NCBI GenBank assembly: GCA_943788895.1
Contig: CALSRZ010000003.1
Location: forward strand, 186,001-250,000
DNA: 64,000 bases
From: an uncultured Pseudomonadales bacterium
GTDB taxonomy: Bacteria; Pseudomonadota; Gammaproteobacteria; Pseudomonadales; Porticoccaceae
Reading direction: 5' to 3'
Shown: positions 39,973 through 50,523 of the stretch, one piece after another
Numbering within the stretch: the stretch's first letter is position 1
How the letters are laid out: each line of letters begins with the position of its first letter
Notes under the pieces: generated by a model
What the model saw: only the letters and a program-made list of their open reading frames with translations
Told to the model about the DNA's origin: nothing
Database searches by the model: none
Position numbers and translations under genes: made by a program

Positions 39973-41549
39973 TTACTCCCACTCAATCGTCGCCGGCGGC
40001 TTGCTCGACACATCGTAAGCAACCCGAGATACATTGGGAATCTCATTGATAATGCGATTGGAGACCTTCTCAAGCAACTCGTAAGGCAGGTGCGCCCAGC
40101 GGGCGGTCATAAAGTCGATTGTCTCAACAGCGCGCAGTGCAATAACCCATTCGTAACGGCGGGCATCACCGACAACACCCACAGACTTAACCGGCAGGAA
40201 TACCGCAAAGGCCTGACTGGTTTTTGGTACCAACCAAAGTTATGCAGCTCTTCAAGGAAGATTGCATCAGCTTCGCGGAGAATATCGGCATACTCTTTTT
40301 TAACTTCACCGAGAATTCGCACACCCAGACCAGGGCCGGGGAATGGATGGCGATAAACCATATCGTAAGGTAGACCCAGCTCAACACCGATCTTGCGCAC
40401 TTCGTCTTTAAACAGTTCGCGCAATGGCTCAACCAAATCCAGCGCCATATCATCGGGCAGACCGCCAACATTGTGGTGTGACTTAATCACATGGGCCTTG
40501 CCGGTTTTAGAGGCGGCAGACTCGATCACATCAGGGTAGATAGTACCCTGGGCGAGGAATTTTACATTATCAATTTTCTGCGACTCTTCATCGAATACTT
40601 CGATAAACGTATTGCCGATGACTTTACGCTTTTTCTCTGGGTCGCTAATACCGACCAAGCCATCCAAGAACTTATCCTGCGCATTGGCGCGGATAACTTT
40701 TACGCCCATATTTTTGGCGAACATTTCCATCACTGCATCGCCTTCATTTTTACGCAACAGACCATTGTCGACAAAAACACAGGTTAGCTGATCACCGATC
40801 GCTTTATGTAGCAGTGCGGCAACTACAGAGGAATCAACACCACCTGATAGCCCCAGCAAGACATGGCTATCGCCAACCTGCTCGCGAACTCGAGCGATCT
40901 GGTCTTCAATAATCGCAGCCGCTGTCCACAGTGCTTCACAGCCACAGATCTGTAGTGCGAAGTGTTGGAACATACGCTCACCCTGAAGGGTATGAGTGAC
41001 TTCTGGGTGGAACTGAATGCCGTATAATTTCTTTTCTTCGTTGACCATGCCGGCAATCGGACAGGATGGCGTCGATGCCATCAGCTCAAAGCCTTCTGGC
41101 ATAGCGGTAACCTTGTCACCGTGGCTCATCCATACATCGAGCAGAGACTCGCCGTCAGTACCTATATGATCTTTAATGTCCTGTAGCAGTGTATTCGCCG
41201 ACTCAACTTTAATCTGCGCATAACCAAATTCGTGGACTGTGGAACTCTCAACACGACCACCCAGCTGGCCGGCCATGGTTTGCATGCCGTAACAAATACC
41301 CAGCACAGGCAGACCCATTGTGAATACGCAGTCTGGTGCGCGGGGTGCATCAGCGCCGCCAGTTACCGACTCGGGGCCACCGGAGAGGATAATGCCGCGC
41401 GGGTTAAACTCGCGAATTTCTTCTTCGCTGATATCCCAGGCGCGAATCTCGGAGAACACACCAATTTCGCGAATACGCCGTGCGATCAACTGGGTGTACT
41501 GGGAACCAAAATCGAGAATAAGAATTTTTTGCGAATGAATATCAGACAT
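39973..41549 (-). pseudogene. guaA: GMP synthase (glutamine-hydrolysing), one frameshift near the C-terminus
   Basis: Converts XMP to GMP. The class I glutaminase domain has the nucleophile Cys86 in LGICYGMQ; the ATP pyrophosphatase domain has [15 protein letters not shown]. The frame runs intact to [11 protein letters not shown] and then leaves it. The expected C-terminal dimerisation domain ([19 protein letters not shown] to KPPATIEWE) continues in another frame to 39973. A T5 run at 40221-40225 would restore the frame if it were six. The corrected protein has 525 residues, exactly the E. coli length. Because the gene is otherwise perfect and normally important, an error in the sequence is likely. 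It lies downstream of guaB. Confidence 0.93.
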
Positions 41550-41560
41550 TAAACAATCCT

Positions 41561-41598
41561 ATAAAAACAAAAAGAGGGCTGCACTCACAGCACAACCC
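41561..41598 (-). terminator. Hairpin with U-rich tail between guaB and guaA
   Basis: On the minus strand GGGTTGTGC and GTGCAGCCC pair with several wobbles around a five-base loop, followed by TCTTTTTGTTTTT. It could be a leaky terminator that lowers guaA relative to guaB. Confidence 0.5.
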
Positions 41599-41645
41599 CC
41601 CATAACATGTGTAAAAAGCGCTGACGCGACTTTTAAAAAACGACC

Positions 41646-43121
41646 TTAACGACCACCGGCCGGATAATTGGGAGCTTCTTTGGTAATCTGCACATCGTGC
41701 ACATGGCTCTCGCCCATACCTGCAGAGGTCACCCGAACAAATTCTGGCTCGGTGCGCATCTGGTCAATGGTGGTACAACCGGTATAGCCCATCGCTGAAC
41801 GCAAACCGCCAAGCATCTGGTGAATAATCGCCGATACTGGCCCCTTGTAGGGAACACGGCCTTCAATACCTTCAGGAACCAGCTTCTCAGCACCTGCATT
41901 GGCATCCTGGAAGTAGCGATCACTGGAACCCTGATTGCGTGCCATGGCGCCCAGAGAGCCCATTCCGCGATAGGATTTATAAGAGCGACCCTGATAGATT
42001 TCAATCTCACCTGGTGCCTCTTCAGTACCGGCAAGCATGGAACCCATCATCACTGCACTGGCGCCGGCAACAATTGCCTTAGACATATCACCAGAGTAGC
42101 GAATACCACCATCGGCAATCACTGGAACACCTGTGCCTTTAAGTGCTTCAACAGCACCGGCAATCGCCGTCACCTGAGGAACACCAATACCAGTCACAAT
42201 TCGAGTAGTACAGATTGAACCTGGGCCAATACCGACCTTAACGCCATCGGCACCGGCATCAGCCAGCGCTTTAGCACCCTTGCCAGTTGCCACATTGCCA
42301 CCGATAACCTGAACTTCAGGATAGTTATCTTTAATCCAGCGCACGCGGTCGAGAACATTTTTCGAATGGCCGTGAGCTGTATCAACGACTAATACATCAA
42401 CACCAGCAGCTACCAGAGCGCGAATGCGCTCATCGGTACCCTCGCCAACACCAATCGACGCACCAACACGCAGTCGGCCCTGATCGTCTTTACAGGCATT
42501 GGGGTACTGCTCGGCTTTATCGATATCGGTTACGGTAATCAGACCTTTAAGCTCAAAGTCATCATTTACAACCAATACTTTTTCAATTCGGTTTTTGTGC
42601 AATAGAGCGCGCACTTCATCTGGCTCGGCGCCCTCTTTGACCGTTACCAAACGCTCTTTGGGTGTCATTACCGAGGTTACAGGTGCGCTCATATCAGAGG
42701 CAAAGCGCACATCGCGACGGGTAACAATACCAATCAGGTTATTCTTATCCAGAATCGGTACACCGGAGATATTGTTGGCTTCGGTAAAGGCGTGAAGATC
42801 AGCTAAGGTCGCAGTTCCCTGAAGAGTAAACGGGTTTTTAACCACGCCACTTTCGTATTTTTTAACCGCCCAGACTTCTTTAGCCTGCTGCTCGATAGTC
42901 ATGCTCTTGTGGACAATACCCACCCCGCCTTCCTGAGCAATAGCAATTGCCAGACGAGATTCAGTCACTGTATCCATAGCCGCTGAGACCAGTGGGATAT
43001 TCATGGTAATACCACGAGTTAACTGAGAGCTTGTAGTAACATCTTTCGCCGTAACCTCTGAATAGCCGGGTACCAGAAGTACATCGTCAAAGGTTAGAGC
43101 TTCGTGAGAAATGCGTAACAT
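41646..43121 (-). CDS. guaB: Inosine-5'-monophosphate dehydrogenase
   Basis: Oxidises IMP to XMP, the first GMP-specific step. The TIM barrel is interrupted by two CBS domains (about residues 95-205, with [18 protein letters not shown]). The catalytic loop [15 protein letters not shown] contains the nucleophilic Cys, and the flap GRVPYKGP follows. Length is 491 residues. It heads a guaB-guaA unit with 96 bases between the genes. A TATAAT box lies at 43165-43170 on the minus strand. Confidence 0.97.
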   Translation of the reverse strand: MLRISHEALTFDDVLLVPGYSEVTAKDVTTSSQLTRGITMNIPLVSAAMDTVTESRLAIAIAQEGGVGIVHKSMTIEQQAKEVWAVKKYESGVVKNPFTLQGTATLADLHAFTEANNISGVPILDKNNLIGIVTRRDVRFASDMSAPVTSVMTPKERLVTVKEGAEPDEVRALLHKNRIEKVLVVNDDFELKGLITVTDIDKAEQYPNACKDDQGRLRVGASIGVGEGTDERIRALVAAGVDVLVVDTAHGHSKNVLDRVRWIKDNYPEVQVIGGNVATGKGAKALADAGADGVKVGIGPGSICTTRIVTGIGVPQVTAIAGAVEALKGTGVPVIADGGIRYSGDMSKAIVAGASAVMMGSMLAGTEEAPGEIEIYQGRSYKSYRGMGSLGAMARNQGSSDRYFQDANAGAEKLVPEGIEGRVPYKGPVSAIIHQMLGGLRSAMGYTGCTTIDQMRTEPEFVRVTSAGMGESHVHDVQITKEAPNYPAGGR

Positions 43122-43164
43122 AAGGGACGCTTACCTCAATGAGGGTTTAAAAAGTAAGCGGCGC

Positions 43165-43170
43165 ATTATA
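43165..43170 (-). promoter_or_regulatory. -10 box for guaB
   Basis: Perfect TATAAT on the minus strand, 44 bases before the guaB start. No good -35 is present at 16-18 bases; the nearest T-rich hexamer is TTGTTT with a 20-base spacer. Confidence 0.4.
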
Positions 43171-43274
43171 AATCAGCCACCGATGTAAGGAAACAACTAT
43201 TTATCCCCTCCACAGCTCTGCCTTTGCGGGTAAAACTGCTTATATAGCGACAGTTTTATCTCTACAATGGCCAG

Positions 43275-44621
43275 ATGAATTCTAATCCCGGCGACCGCCA
43301 AATATTTAGCGTCAGCGAACTCAATAGAAGCGTTCGCCATCTGCTCGAAACTCAGCTACCCATGCTCTGGGTGGAGGGCGAAATATCCAACTTTGCGCGC
43401 CCCGCCTCTGGCCACTGGTATCTTACCCTTAAAGACGGTCAGGCTCAGGTGCGCTGTGCGATGTTTCGCAACAGCAATATGCGGGTTAATTTTAAGCCTG
43501 GCAATGGCACTCAGGTGTTGGTGCGTGGACGGGTCGGGCTCTATGAAGGTCGCGGCGACTATCAGCTGATTATTGAGCATATGGAAGAAGCCGGTTTTGG
43601 CGCGCTGCAACGGCAGTTTGATGAGCTTAAACAGAAGCTTGCCAGTGAAGGCTTGTTTGAGACTGCCCATAAACAGTCAATGCCCGAGTCCGTCAGTCAT
43701 ATAGGGGTTATTACCTCGCCCACTGGCGCTGCGGTAAAAGATATTCTTTCCGTGCTTAAGCGCCGCTTTCCGTCGATTAAAGTCAGTATCTTTCCCACCG
43801 CTGTCCAGGGCGAGCAAGCCGCCGGGCAAATCGTTGAGGCGATTACAACAGCCCAGACAAGTCAATGTGATGCATTAATTGTCGGTCGCGGCGGCGGTTC
43901 GCTGGAAGATCTCTGGCCTTTTAATGAAGAGTCCGTAGCCAGAGCAATTTTTGCCAGTGAGATTCCAATTATTAGCGCGGTTGGCCATGAGATTGATTTC
44001 ACTATCGCCGACTTTGTCGCCGATCTGCGTGCGCCCACCCCTTCTGCGGCGGCTGAGCAAATCAGCCCCGATGGCGAGGATATGCTCAATCAGTTTGAGG
44101 GCTTTGAACTGCTGCTCGCCGAAGCTATGGCGCGCAAGACTTATATGCTTGGCCAGCAGGTGAGCAATCTGCATAAACGCCTGCAACATCCCGGACGTAA
44201 ACTGCAAGAACAGGCACAGCACCTGGATCATTTGGATATCCGACTGCGCCGCGCTATCAACAGTAAGTTGCAGCAGCAGCGTTACCAGATGGATACTGTT
44301 CAGGATAAATTGTCGCGGGTGCATCCCGCCGATGCCATTGTTAACCGTCAGCAGTTGGTGACTGAGTATCTTAAGCGGATGTCACGGGGTATTGCTCAGC
44401 AGCTTGATACTAAGAAGAATAAAACTGCCCAGGCTATGCATCTGTTGGATACGGTGAGTCCGCTAAAGACCCTTGGGCGCGGTTATTCGATTATTCGTGA
44501 TGATCAGGGAGCTGTGGTTAAGACTGTGGCAGGGGTTAGTGCTGGTGATAAGCTGAAAAGTCAGATGGTGGATGGTGAGATTTGCTTTACTGTGGATGGG
44601 ACTACGGAAAGAACGCTTTAG
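43275..44621 (+). CDS. xseA: Exodeoxyribonuclease VII large subunit
   Basis: Catalytic subunit of the single-strand-specific exonuclease. The N-terminal OB-fold has FSVSELNRSVRHLLE and LWVEGEISNFARPASGHWYLTLKD. The catalytic domain has HIGVITSPTGAAVKDIL, GRGGGSLEDLWPFNEE and SAVGHEIDFTIADFVADLRAPTPSAAAE, and a long coiled coil precedes the C-terminal GYSIIRDDQG. Length is 448 residues. It is divergent from guaB, as in E. coli. xseB is not in this window. Confidence 0.96.
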   Translation: MNSNPGDRQIFSVSELNRSVRHLLETQLPMLWVEGEISNFARPASGHWYLTLKDGQAQVRCAMFRNSNMRVNFKPGNGTQVLVRGRVGLYEGRGDYQLIIEHMEEAGFGALQRQFDELKQKLASEGLFETAHKQSMPESVSHIGVITSPTGAAVKDILSVLKRRFPSIKVSIFPTAVQGEQAAGQIVEAITTAQTSQCDALIVGRGGGSLEDLWPFNEESVARAIFASEIPIISAVGHEIDFTIADFVADLRAPTPSAAAEQISPDGEDMLNQFEGFELLLAEAMARKTYMLGQQVSNLHKRLQHPGRKLQEQAQHLDHLDIRLRRAINSKLQQQRYQMDTVQDKLSRVHPADAIVNRQQLVTEYLKRMSRGIAQQLDTKKNKTAQAMHLLDTVSPLKTLGRGYSIIRDDQGAVVKTVAGVSAGDKLKSQMVDGEICFTVDGTTERTL

Positions 44622-44634
44622 AATCTAGCTTAGG

Positions 44635-44666
44635 AACGCCATCCCAGTGCAGACTGGGATGGCGTT
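44635..44666. terminator. Strong hairpin between converging xseA and der
   Basis: A perfect 14-bp stem, AACGCCATCCCAGT facing ACTGGGATGGCGTT, with a four-base loop. U-runs are absent on both sides, but the position 14 bases after xseA and 8 bases after der suggests a shared transcript-end structure. Confidence 0.6.
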
Positions 44667-44673
44667 GCCTGAA

Positions 44674-46089
44674 TTAGCGCTTTTTCGTATTCTTAGGATT
44701 TTTAGGATCGTTGCGTTTACTAAACTTAGTCACCGGCTTGCGCTTAAACGTCGGCTTAGTTTCCGGTTTAGCCTTGCTATACGGATTCTCCGAGGTACGG
44801 AATTCAACCTTGACCGGCGTACCCTGTAAACCTAACTCACGGCGGAATATCTTCTCCAAATAACGCGTGTACTGTGCAGGCACAGAATCGGTCTGGTTGC
44901 CGTGAATAATAATCACCGGCGGATTGCGACCACCGGCATGGGCATAGCGTAGCTTGATACGGCGGCCGTGCACCATAGGTGGCTGATGCTCTTCTACCGC
45001 GCCCTGCAATACCTTAGTTAATCTTGTGGTACTCAGCGCATCTGTAGCCGCACGATAGGCATTTTCAATCGAGTCATAGAGATTACCAACACCGGTGCCA
45101 TGCAGTGCGGAGATAAAATGCACATCGGCAAACTCAGCAAAACGCAGGCGACGCTTGATATCTTCTTTAATCTTTTCGCGCTTTTCGGGTACCAGACCAT
45201 CCCATTTATTGATACCCAACACCAGTCCGCGACCGGCATCAATCACCGAACCCATCAAATGAAGGTCCTGCTCTACCAGACCCTCATGAGCGTCGACCAT
45301 CAACACCACCACATTGGCGTCATCAATCGCCTGCAAGGTTTTAACAATCGAGAATTTCTCAATCGCCAATTTAATATTTTTACGCTTGCGAATTCCGGCT
45401 GTATCGATCAGCGTGTAGTTTTTACCATGGCGCTCATAGTCGATATAAACACTATCTCTGGTTGTACCCGCCTCGTCGTAAACCACCACGCGATCTTCAC
45501 CGAGCAGACGGTTAACCAATGTCGATTTACCCACATTGGGTCGGCCGACAATACCGATCTTAATACCGTTTAAACCACTGTTATCAGGCTCAACATATTC
45601 AGGGAAGGGTTCTAGCAACTCTTCCATCATCGACTTAACGCCGCGACCATGAGTGGCTGTAGTGGGAAACATTCCGGAAAAACCCAGCTGGTAAAAATCC
45701 GCCAACGCCTCAGAGGGATCTAAACCATCAATCTTGTTGGCCACCAGGTAGACCTTGCGATTTTTCTGGCGGAGCTTTTCAGCGATCATATAGTCCGCGG
45801 CAATAATGCCCGATTTGCAGTCGACCACAAAAAGGACAATATCCGCTTCATCCATGGCCAACAGCGATTGCTCTGCCATACCAACATCAATGCCCTCTTC
45901 CTCACCGCTGATACCGCCGGTATCAATCACCATAAAACGGCGATCGAACATTTCACCATCGCCGTACTTGCGATCGCGGGTCAGACCAGAGTAGTTGGCC
46001 ACCAGCGCATCGCGACTGCGTGTGAGTCGATTAAAGATTGTTGACTTACCAACATTGGGACGGCCCACTAGGGCGATAACAGGAATCAT
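44674..46089 (-). CDS. der: Ribosome-assembly GTPase Der (EngA)
   Basis: Essential GTPase with two tandem G domains that acts on the 50S subunit. Each domain has its own P-loop GRPNVGKST (near residues 8 and 183), with DTGG and NKID in the first and DTAGIRKR and NKWD in the second, then a C-terminal KH-like domain ([20 protein letters not shown]). A lysine-rich tail closes the 471-residue protein. It follows bamB as in Pseudomonas and E. coli, but a terminator-like hairpin lies between them. Confidence 0.97.
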   Translation of the reverse strand: MIPVIALVGRPNVGKSTIFNRLTRSRDALVANYSGLTRDRKYGDGEMFDRRFMVIDTGGISGEEEGIDVGMAEQSLLAMDEADIVLFVVDCKSGIIAADYMIAEKLRQKNRKVYLVANKIDGLDPSEALADFYQLGFSGMFPTTATHGRGVKSMMEELLEPFPEYVEPDNSGLNGIKIGIVGRPNVGKSTLVNRLLGEDRVVVYDEAGTTRDSVYIDYERHGKNYTLIDTAGIRKRKNIKLAIEKFSIVKTLQAIDDANVVVLMVDAHEGLVEQDLHLMGSVIDAGRGLVLGINKWDGLVPEKREKIKEDIKRRLRFAEFADVHFISALHGTGVGNLYDSIENAYRAATDALSTTRLTKVLQGAVEEHQPPMVHGRRIKLRYAHAGGRNPPVIIIHGNQTDSVPAQYTRYLEKIFRRELGLQGTPVKVEFRTSENPYSKAKPETKPTFKRKPVTKFSKRNDPKNPKNTKKR

Positions 46090-46091
46090 AG

Positions 46092-46125
46092 AAATAAAAA
46101 ATGCCGCAGGTTTAAGTGCGGCATT
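46092..46125 (-). terminator. Rho-independent terminator-like hairpin between bamB and der
   Basis: On the minus strand AATGCCGCA, an eight-base loop and TGCGGCATT are followed by TTTTTATTTC. The stem is perfect and GC-rich in the middle. The T-rich tail ends two bases before the der ATG, so readthrough or another start must supply der. Confidence 0.75.
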
Positions 46126-46150
46126 CTACTGTAAATAGGGATATTAATCG

Positions 46151-47308
46151 CTACTGAATTTTAAACGCGTTCAACGAGCCATTATTAGCCTGCACAATCA
46201 GACTGTCACCCACTGTCAGCATAGGCGCACTAACGCCACTGCTATGCACCTTGGTGCGAGCGACAAAGTGACCGTCGAGGGGGTCGAGCAGATGCAGATA
46301 ACCTTCAGCATCAGCAACGGCGATAGTGCCACCGAGTTTTGCCGGGCTGGTTACACGGCGTAAAAACAGGTCTTCATTGCTCCAGATAACCTGCCCACTA
46401 CCTGCGCGAAAGCTACGCACTGTACTGTCTGCTTCGCTGACATAGACCTGATCAAGGCTTTGCGCTGGTGTCTGGTAGGAGTTGCTGTCCTGAAACCACA
46501 GGCTGCGACCGGTGCCGCGAGAGATTGCGCCAAGGCGTCCCTGATAAGTCACCGCATAGATAACATCGCCAGCCAATAGAGGTGAGCCATCGAGATCAAC
46601 CATGCGCTCAAGATCTGTTCGACCTTTCGGCAGTGCCATCCGCGCTTCCCAAATCAGTGAGCCATTTTCCGGGTTAAAGGCAATCAGCTTTCCAGAATCA
46701 AAACCGGTAAGCACCATTTTTTCGGTAACTACCGGGGTGCTGGTACCGCGCACACTCAACAGTGGTGCATCATCTTCATGCTGCCAGATAGCTGAACCAT
46801 CGGCGGCATTAAGGGCGAAGAGTTTATTGTCGATAGTCTGGACGACAACAACCTGACCATTGCTCTGTGGGCTGGAAAGAATCTCAGAGCTAACCGTGCT
46901 AGTCCAGACGATAGCGCCGTCATCGGCATTCAGCGCATAGACCTGGCCTTCGATAGTGCCGACCATCACCAGTCCGGAACCGTAACCCACACCACCAGAA
47001 ACCAACTGTTCCAGTTCGGTGCTCCAACGGCGTTCGCCAGTGGCTAAATCAATCGCTGTAATTTTGCCTTCATGATCAGCGGCAAACACCAGCTCAGTGC
47101 TGGCAGCTGGTCGCAAGCTATTCCAAAAGTCTTTATTGTCTGCACCTATATTCGCCGACCACTGTTTTGTGATGGTGGCTTCCTGCTCGAACTCAACCAG
47201 TTCTGCAGGCTGAATTTCAGCCTCGTCATCATCACCACCAAACCAGCTACAGCCGGAGAGCAATAATGTGCAGGCTAATGTGCTCAGCAATAAATTTAAC
47301 TTTTTCAT
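46151..47308 (-). CDS. bamB: Outer-membrane protein assembly factor BamB (lipoprotein)
   Basis: Eight-bladed beta-propeller lipoprotein of the BAM complex that inserts outer-membrane barrels. It has a lipoprotein signal (LLLSTLACTLLLSGC) with an Asp-rich start of the mature chain (GGDDDEAEI), and repeated blade motifs such as GERRWSTEL, GAIVWTSTV, GSAIWQHED, GSLIWEARM and GQVIWSNED. Length is 385 residues. It lies in the order yfgM-bamB-der. Confidence 0.96.
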   Translation of the reverse strand: MKKLNLLLSTLACTLLLSGCSWFGGDDDEAEIQPAELVEFEQEATITKQWSANIGADNKDFWNSLRPAASTELVFAADHEGKITAIDLATGERRWSTELEQLVSGGVGYGSGLVMVGTIEGQVYALNADDGAIVWTSTVSSEILSSPQSNGQVVVVQTIDNKLFALNAADGSAIWQHEDDAPLLSVRGTSTPVVTEKMVLTGFDSGKLIAFNPENGSLIWEARMALPKGRTDLERMVDLDGSPLLAGDVIYAVTYQGRLGAISRGTGRSLWFQDSNSYQTPAQSLDQVYVSEADSTVRSFRAGSGQVIWSNEDLFLRRVTSPAKLGGTIAVADAEGYLHLLDPLDGHFVARTKVHSSGVSAPMLTVGDSLIVQANNGSLNAFKIQ

Positions 47309-47363
47309 GGCGCTTTTCCTAGTTGTCCGGCGACTCTAGAGCCGCCTGGTAAATCCTTTACTC

Positions 47364-48050
47364 TTACTCTTCAGTTGCAGGCTCTTCGAGCGGTGCAGAC
47401 TGAACCAAACCCATTTTAAGCTCTAAAAGAGCGCGTACAGAAGGATCACCAGAGGCCTCTGTTGCCATTGCTGACTGGTAGGCTGTGTAGGCAGCAGCGC
47501 TATTGCCCTGCTCCAGGTAGAAATCACCTTTGGCTTCTTCAAAAGCTGACCTCATCTCGCCGGCATCAACACCCTGAACCAACTGCAGGGCTTTATCCAG
47601 ATCGCCACGGGCCGCTTCAACGCGCGCCAGGCGCAGTCGAGCAATAAACTCACTGACTTCATCGGCATTGTCCATCGCCCACTGCAGTTCGTTGACAGCA
47701 GCGTCGAGATCATTACCCTCAACGGCGAGCTTGGCTTTGGTGAGTGCAGCATAGACTGCGTACTGAGTGTCGCTGTATTCGGTTTTAAGCTTGTCTGCCA
47801 GCGAATTAACCTCAAGCTGCTTGTCTTCAGACAGAGTTTCGCCGGGGTTTAAGCCAGCCAGGCTGTCGATCATTTCCTGATAGGTCAGTGAGGCAGCAGA
47901 TGCCTGCTCTACGTTTTGATCGGTCCAGGCTTGCCAGCCAAAATAGCCACCAACAATTAATGCAATAGCCAACATGGTTTGCTTGCCGTTCTCTTCCCAC
48001 CAACGCTTAAGAGCTTCGATTTGCTCTTCTTCTGTAATGTGATCTGCCAC
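47364..48050 (-). CDS. yfgM: YfgM-like ancillary SecYEG translocon subunit (TPR protein)
   Basis: Bitopic inner-membrane protein that in E. coli associates with PpiD and SecYEG and hands proteins to periplasmic chaperones. The 228-residue protein has a short cytoplasmic N-terminus, one membrane helix (TMLAIALIVGGYFGWQAW, about residues 24-41) and a periplasmic tetratricopeptide domain rich in Ala and Glu. It starts 9 bases after the hisS stop and precedes bamB, the conserved order. Confidence 0.93.
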   Translation of the reverse strand: MADHITEEEQIEALKRWWEENGKQTMLAIALIVGGYFGWQAWTDQNVEQASAASLTYQEMIDSLAGLNPGETLSEDKQLEVNSLADKLKTEYSDTQYAVYAALTKAKLAVEGNDLDAAVNELQWAMDNADEVSEFIARLRLARVEAARGDLDKALQLVQGVDAGEMRSAFEEAKGDFYLEQGNSAAAYTAYQSAMATEASGDPSVRALLELKMGLVQSAPLEEPATEE

Positions 48051-48059
48051 GAGTATTCC

Positions 48060-49337
48060 TCAATCTGTAGTAATTATTGTCATTAAGTAGTTGGCCAGGT
48101 CTGCCTGATCAACTGTTTCCTGGGGGCGGTCTTCTCGTAAAAACTTAACCCCAATTTTTTTATTAGCCGCCTCATCTTCGCCGAGTATCAGAGCGATAGA
48201 TGCTGCGCTTTTATCCGCTTTTTTCATCTGTGACTTAAAGCTGCCACCGCCGCAGTTTGTCTGCAGACGAATGGTTGGGCAATTAGATCGCAGATTTTCT
48301 CCCAACACCAGTGCCTGAGTTTCCACATTGCCAACGGCAACTAGATACACATCTACTGTTAGCCCGACACTATCAGGGACAACGCCAAGCTCGTCAAGCA
48401 ACAGCACCAGTCTTTCTACACCCATGGCAAATCCAACACCTGGGCAGGGCTTGCCGCCGAGCTGTTCGACTAGACCATCGTAGCGCCCACCGGCACAGAC
48501 TGTACCCTGAGCTCCAAGATTCGTGGTCACCCATTCAAAGACGGTCTTGGAATAATAATCGAGGCCGCGCACCAGTCGCGGATTGATCTCATAGTCGACC
48601 CCAGCGGCATCCAGAGTGGCACGCAGTTGTTGGAAATGCTCTTTGGATTCCTGATCAATAAACTCTTCCAGACTTGGCGCGTCGTTTAACAGTGCCTGGG
48701 TCTGGGAATTTTTACTGTCGAGAATACGCATCGGATTGCTGTCGAGACGGCGTTGGCTATCTTCGTCGAGCTGATCTTTTCGAGCACTTAAATAGTCAAC
48801 CAGCGCGGCGCGATAGTTGGCGCGATCGGCGGAGGTTCCCAGAGAATTAATTTGCAGGGTAACGGCATTATCAATGCGCAGCTCTTTCCACAGACGTGCG
48901 GTTAGCAGCAATAATTCGGCATCTATATCCGGGCCTGAGAGACCAAAGGCTTCCACGCCGACCTGATGAAATTGACGCAAGCGACCCTTTTGCGGACGCT
49001 CGTGGCGGAACATTGGACCGCTGTACCAGAGGCGCTGGGTCTGATTGTGCAGCAGACCATTTTCAGTACAGGCGCGAACACAGCCAGCGGTTCCCTCGGG
49101 ACGCAAGCTGAGATTGTCGCCATTGCGATCATCAAAGCTGTACATCTCTTTCTCGACGATATCGGTGACCTCTCCAACCGCGCGCTTAAATAGCTCCGTC
49201 TGCTCAAGTACCGGAAAACGTATTTCGCGGTAGCTGTAACGGCTCAGCACTCTGGCAACAGTACTTTCAAGGTACTGCCAGGTGGCTGACTGTTCGGGGA
49301 GCAGGTCGTTCATGCCCCTGATTGATTGGAGTTTCAT
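48060..49337 (-). CDS. hisS: Histidyl-tRNA synthetase
   Basis: Class II aminoacyl-tRNA synthetase. It shows motif 2 ([26 protein letters not shown]), the histidine-specific [15 protein letters not shown] and [14 protein letters not shown], and motif 3 ([15 protein letters not shown]), followed by the anticodon-binding domain. Length is 425 residues, the family norm. It lies between ispG and yfgM. Confidence 0.97.
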   Translation of the reverse strand: MKLQSIRGMNDLLPEQSATWQYLESTVARVLSRYSYREIRFPVLEQTELFKRAVGEVTDIVEKEMYSFDDRNGDNLSLRPEGTAGCVRACTENGLLHNQTQRLWYSGPMFRHERPQKGRLRQFHQVGVEAFGLSGPDIDAELLLLTARLWKELRIDNAVTLQINSLGTSADRANYRAALVDYLSARKDQLDEDSQRRLDSNPMRILDSKNSQTQALLNDAPSLEEFIDQESKEHFQQLRATLDAAGVDYEINPRLVRGLDYYSKTVFEWVTTNLGAQGTVCAGGRYDGLVEQLGGKPCPGVGFAMGVERLVLLLDELGVVPDSVGLTVDVYLVAVGNVETQALVLGENLRSNCPTIRLQTNCGGGSFKSQMKKADKSAASIALILGEDEAANKKIGVKFLREDRPQETVDQADLANYLMTIITTD

Positions 49338-49356
49338 CTATCTCTCGATTTTCTAT

Positions 49357-50481
49357 TTAAGACTTAGCGATAAGATTGGCTGCATCTGCCGCCAACTGTT
49401 TTTCTTTGGCCGCAGCCTTGGCGCGAATCTGAGTTTCCAGATCGTCGACCAGATTTTCATTGCCGACTTTATGGTCGGGCTCGCCATCCAGATAAACCAG
49501 GTTAGCTGGAGTGCCGCCGGTTAAACCAAAATCAGATTCCTTGGCTTCGCCGGGACCATTGACGATACAGCCAATAATCGAGACATCCATAGGCACGGTA
49601 ATATCTTCGAGACGGTTTTCCAATTCGTTGACGGTCTTGATCACATCGAAATTTTGACGCGAACAGCTCGGACAGGCGATAAAGTTAATGCCTTTGCTGC
49701 GCAATCTAAGGCTGCGCAACATATCCCAGGCGACTTTCGCCTCTTCAGCGGGATCGGCGGCCAGGGAGATTCGAATCGTGTCGCCAATACCGTCGAGCAA
49801 CAGTGCGCCGAGACCAATCGCGGATTTAACCGTACCGGAACGCAGGCCACCCGCTTCGGTAATACCCAGATGCAGGGGCTGTTCGATACGTGTCGCCAGA
49901 TCGCGATAGGCGGCAACCGCCATAAAAATATCCGAGGCTTTTACGCTGACTTTAAAGTCTTGGAAATCATATTTGTCGAGCAGATCGACATTGCGCATCG
50001 CCGATTCAACCATCGCCTCGGCGGTGGGTTCGTTGTATTTGCGCAACAGGTCTTTGCCCAGTGAACCGGCATTGACGCCGATACGAATCGGAATATTCAG
50101 ATCGCGGGCTTTGGCGATCACTTCGCGCAGACGATCTTCGCGGGTGATATTGCCGGGATTAATGCGCAGGCAATCGACACCGAGGTCAGCCACGCGCAGG
50201 GCGATATTGTGATCAAAGTGAATATCTGCAACCAGAGGAATATCCACCAGCTGGCGAATCTTACCGAAGGCTTCGGCCTCTTCCAGCGAGGGCACCGATA
50301 CCCGTACTATATCTGCACCGGCTGCTTGAATGCGGTTTATCTGGGCTACGGTTGCCGCGACATCTGCAGTGCTGGTGTTGGTCATGCTCTGCACAGAGAT
50401 GGGTGCATCGCCGCCAACCGGGACGTTGCCAACCATAATCTGTCGCGACTTGCGCCGCACTATAGGTGTTTCACTAAACAT
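49357..50481 (-). CDS. ispG: 4-hydroxy-3-methylbut-2-en-1-yl diphosphate synthase (flavodoxin) IspG
   Basis: [4Fe-4S] enzyme of the MEP isoprenoid pathway. The N-terminal TIM barrel has [19 protein letters not shown] and [14 protein letters not shown]; the C-terminal cluster domain has [10 protein letters not shown] and [15 protein letters not shown], giving the three cluster cysteines. Length is 374 residues. It follows pilF with 42 bases between; rodZ, which normally sits here, is absent. Confidence 0.97.
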   Translation of the reverse strand: MFSETPIVRRKSRQIMVGNVPVGGDAPISVQSMTNTSTADVAATVAQINRIQAAGADIVRVSVPSLEEAEAFGKIRQLVDIPLVADIHFDHNIALRVADLGVDCLRINPGNITREDRLREVIAKARDLNIPIRIGVNAGSLGKDLLRKYNEPTAEAMVESAMRNVDLLDKYDFQDFKVSVKASDIFMAVAAYRDLATRIEQPLHLGITEAGGLRSGTVKSAIGLGALLLDGIGDTIRISLAADPAEEAKVAWDMLRSLRLRSKGINFIACPSCSRQNFDVIKTVNELENRLEDITVPMDVSIIGCIVNGPGEAKESDFGLTGGTPANLVYLDGEPDHKVGNENLVDDLETQIRAKAAAKEKQLAADAANLIAKS

Positions 50482-50523
50482 TTAATAAGTACTCAATTAC
50501 TACTTAATAATTACTCAAGCTGC

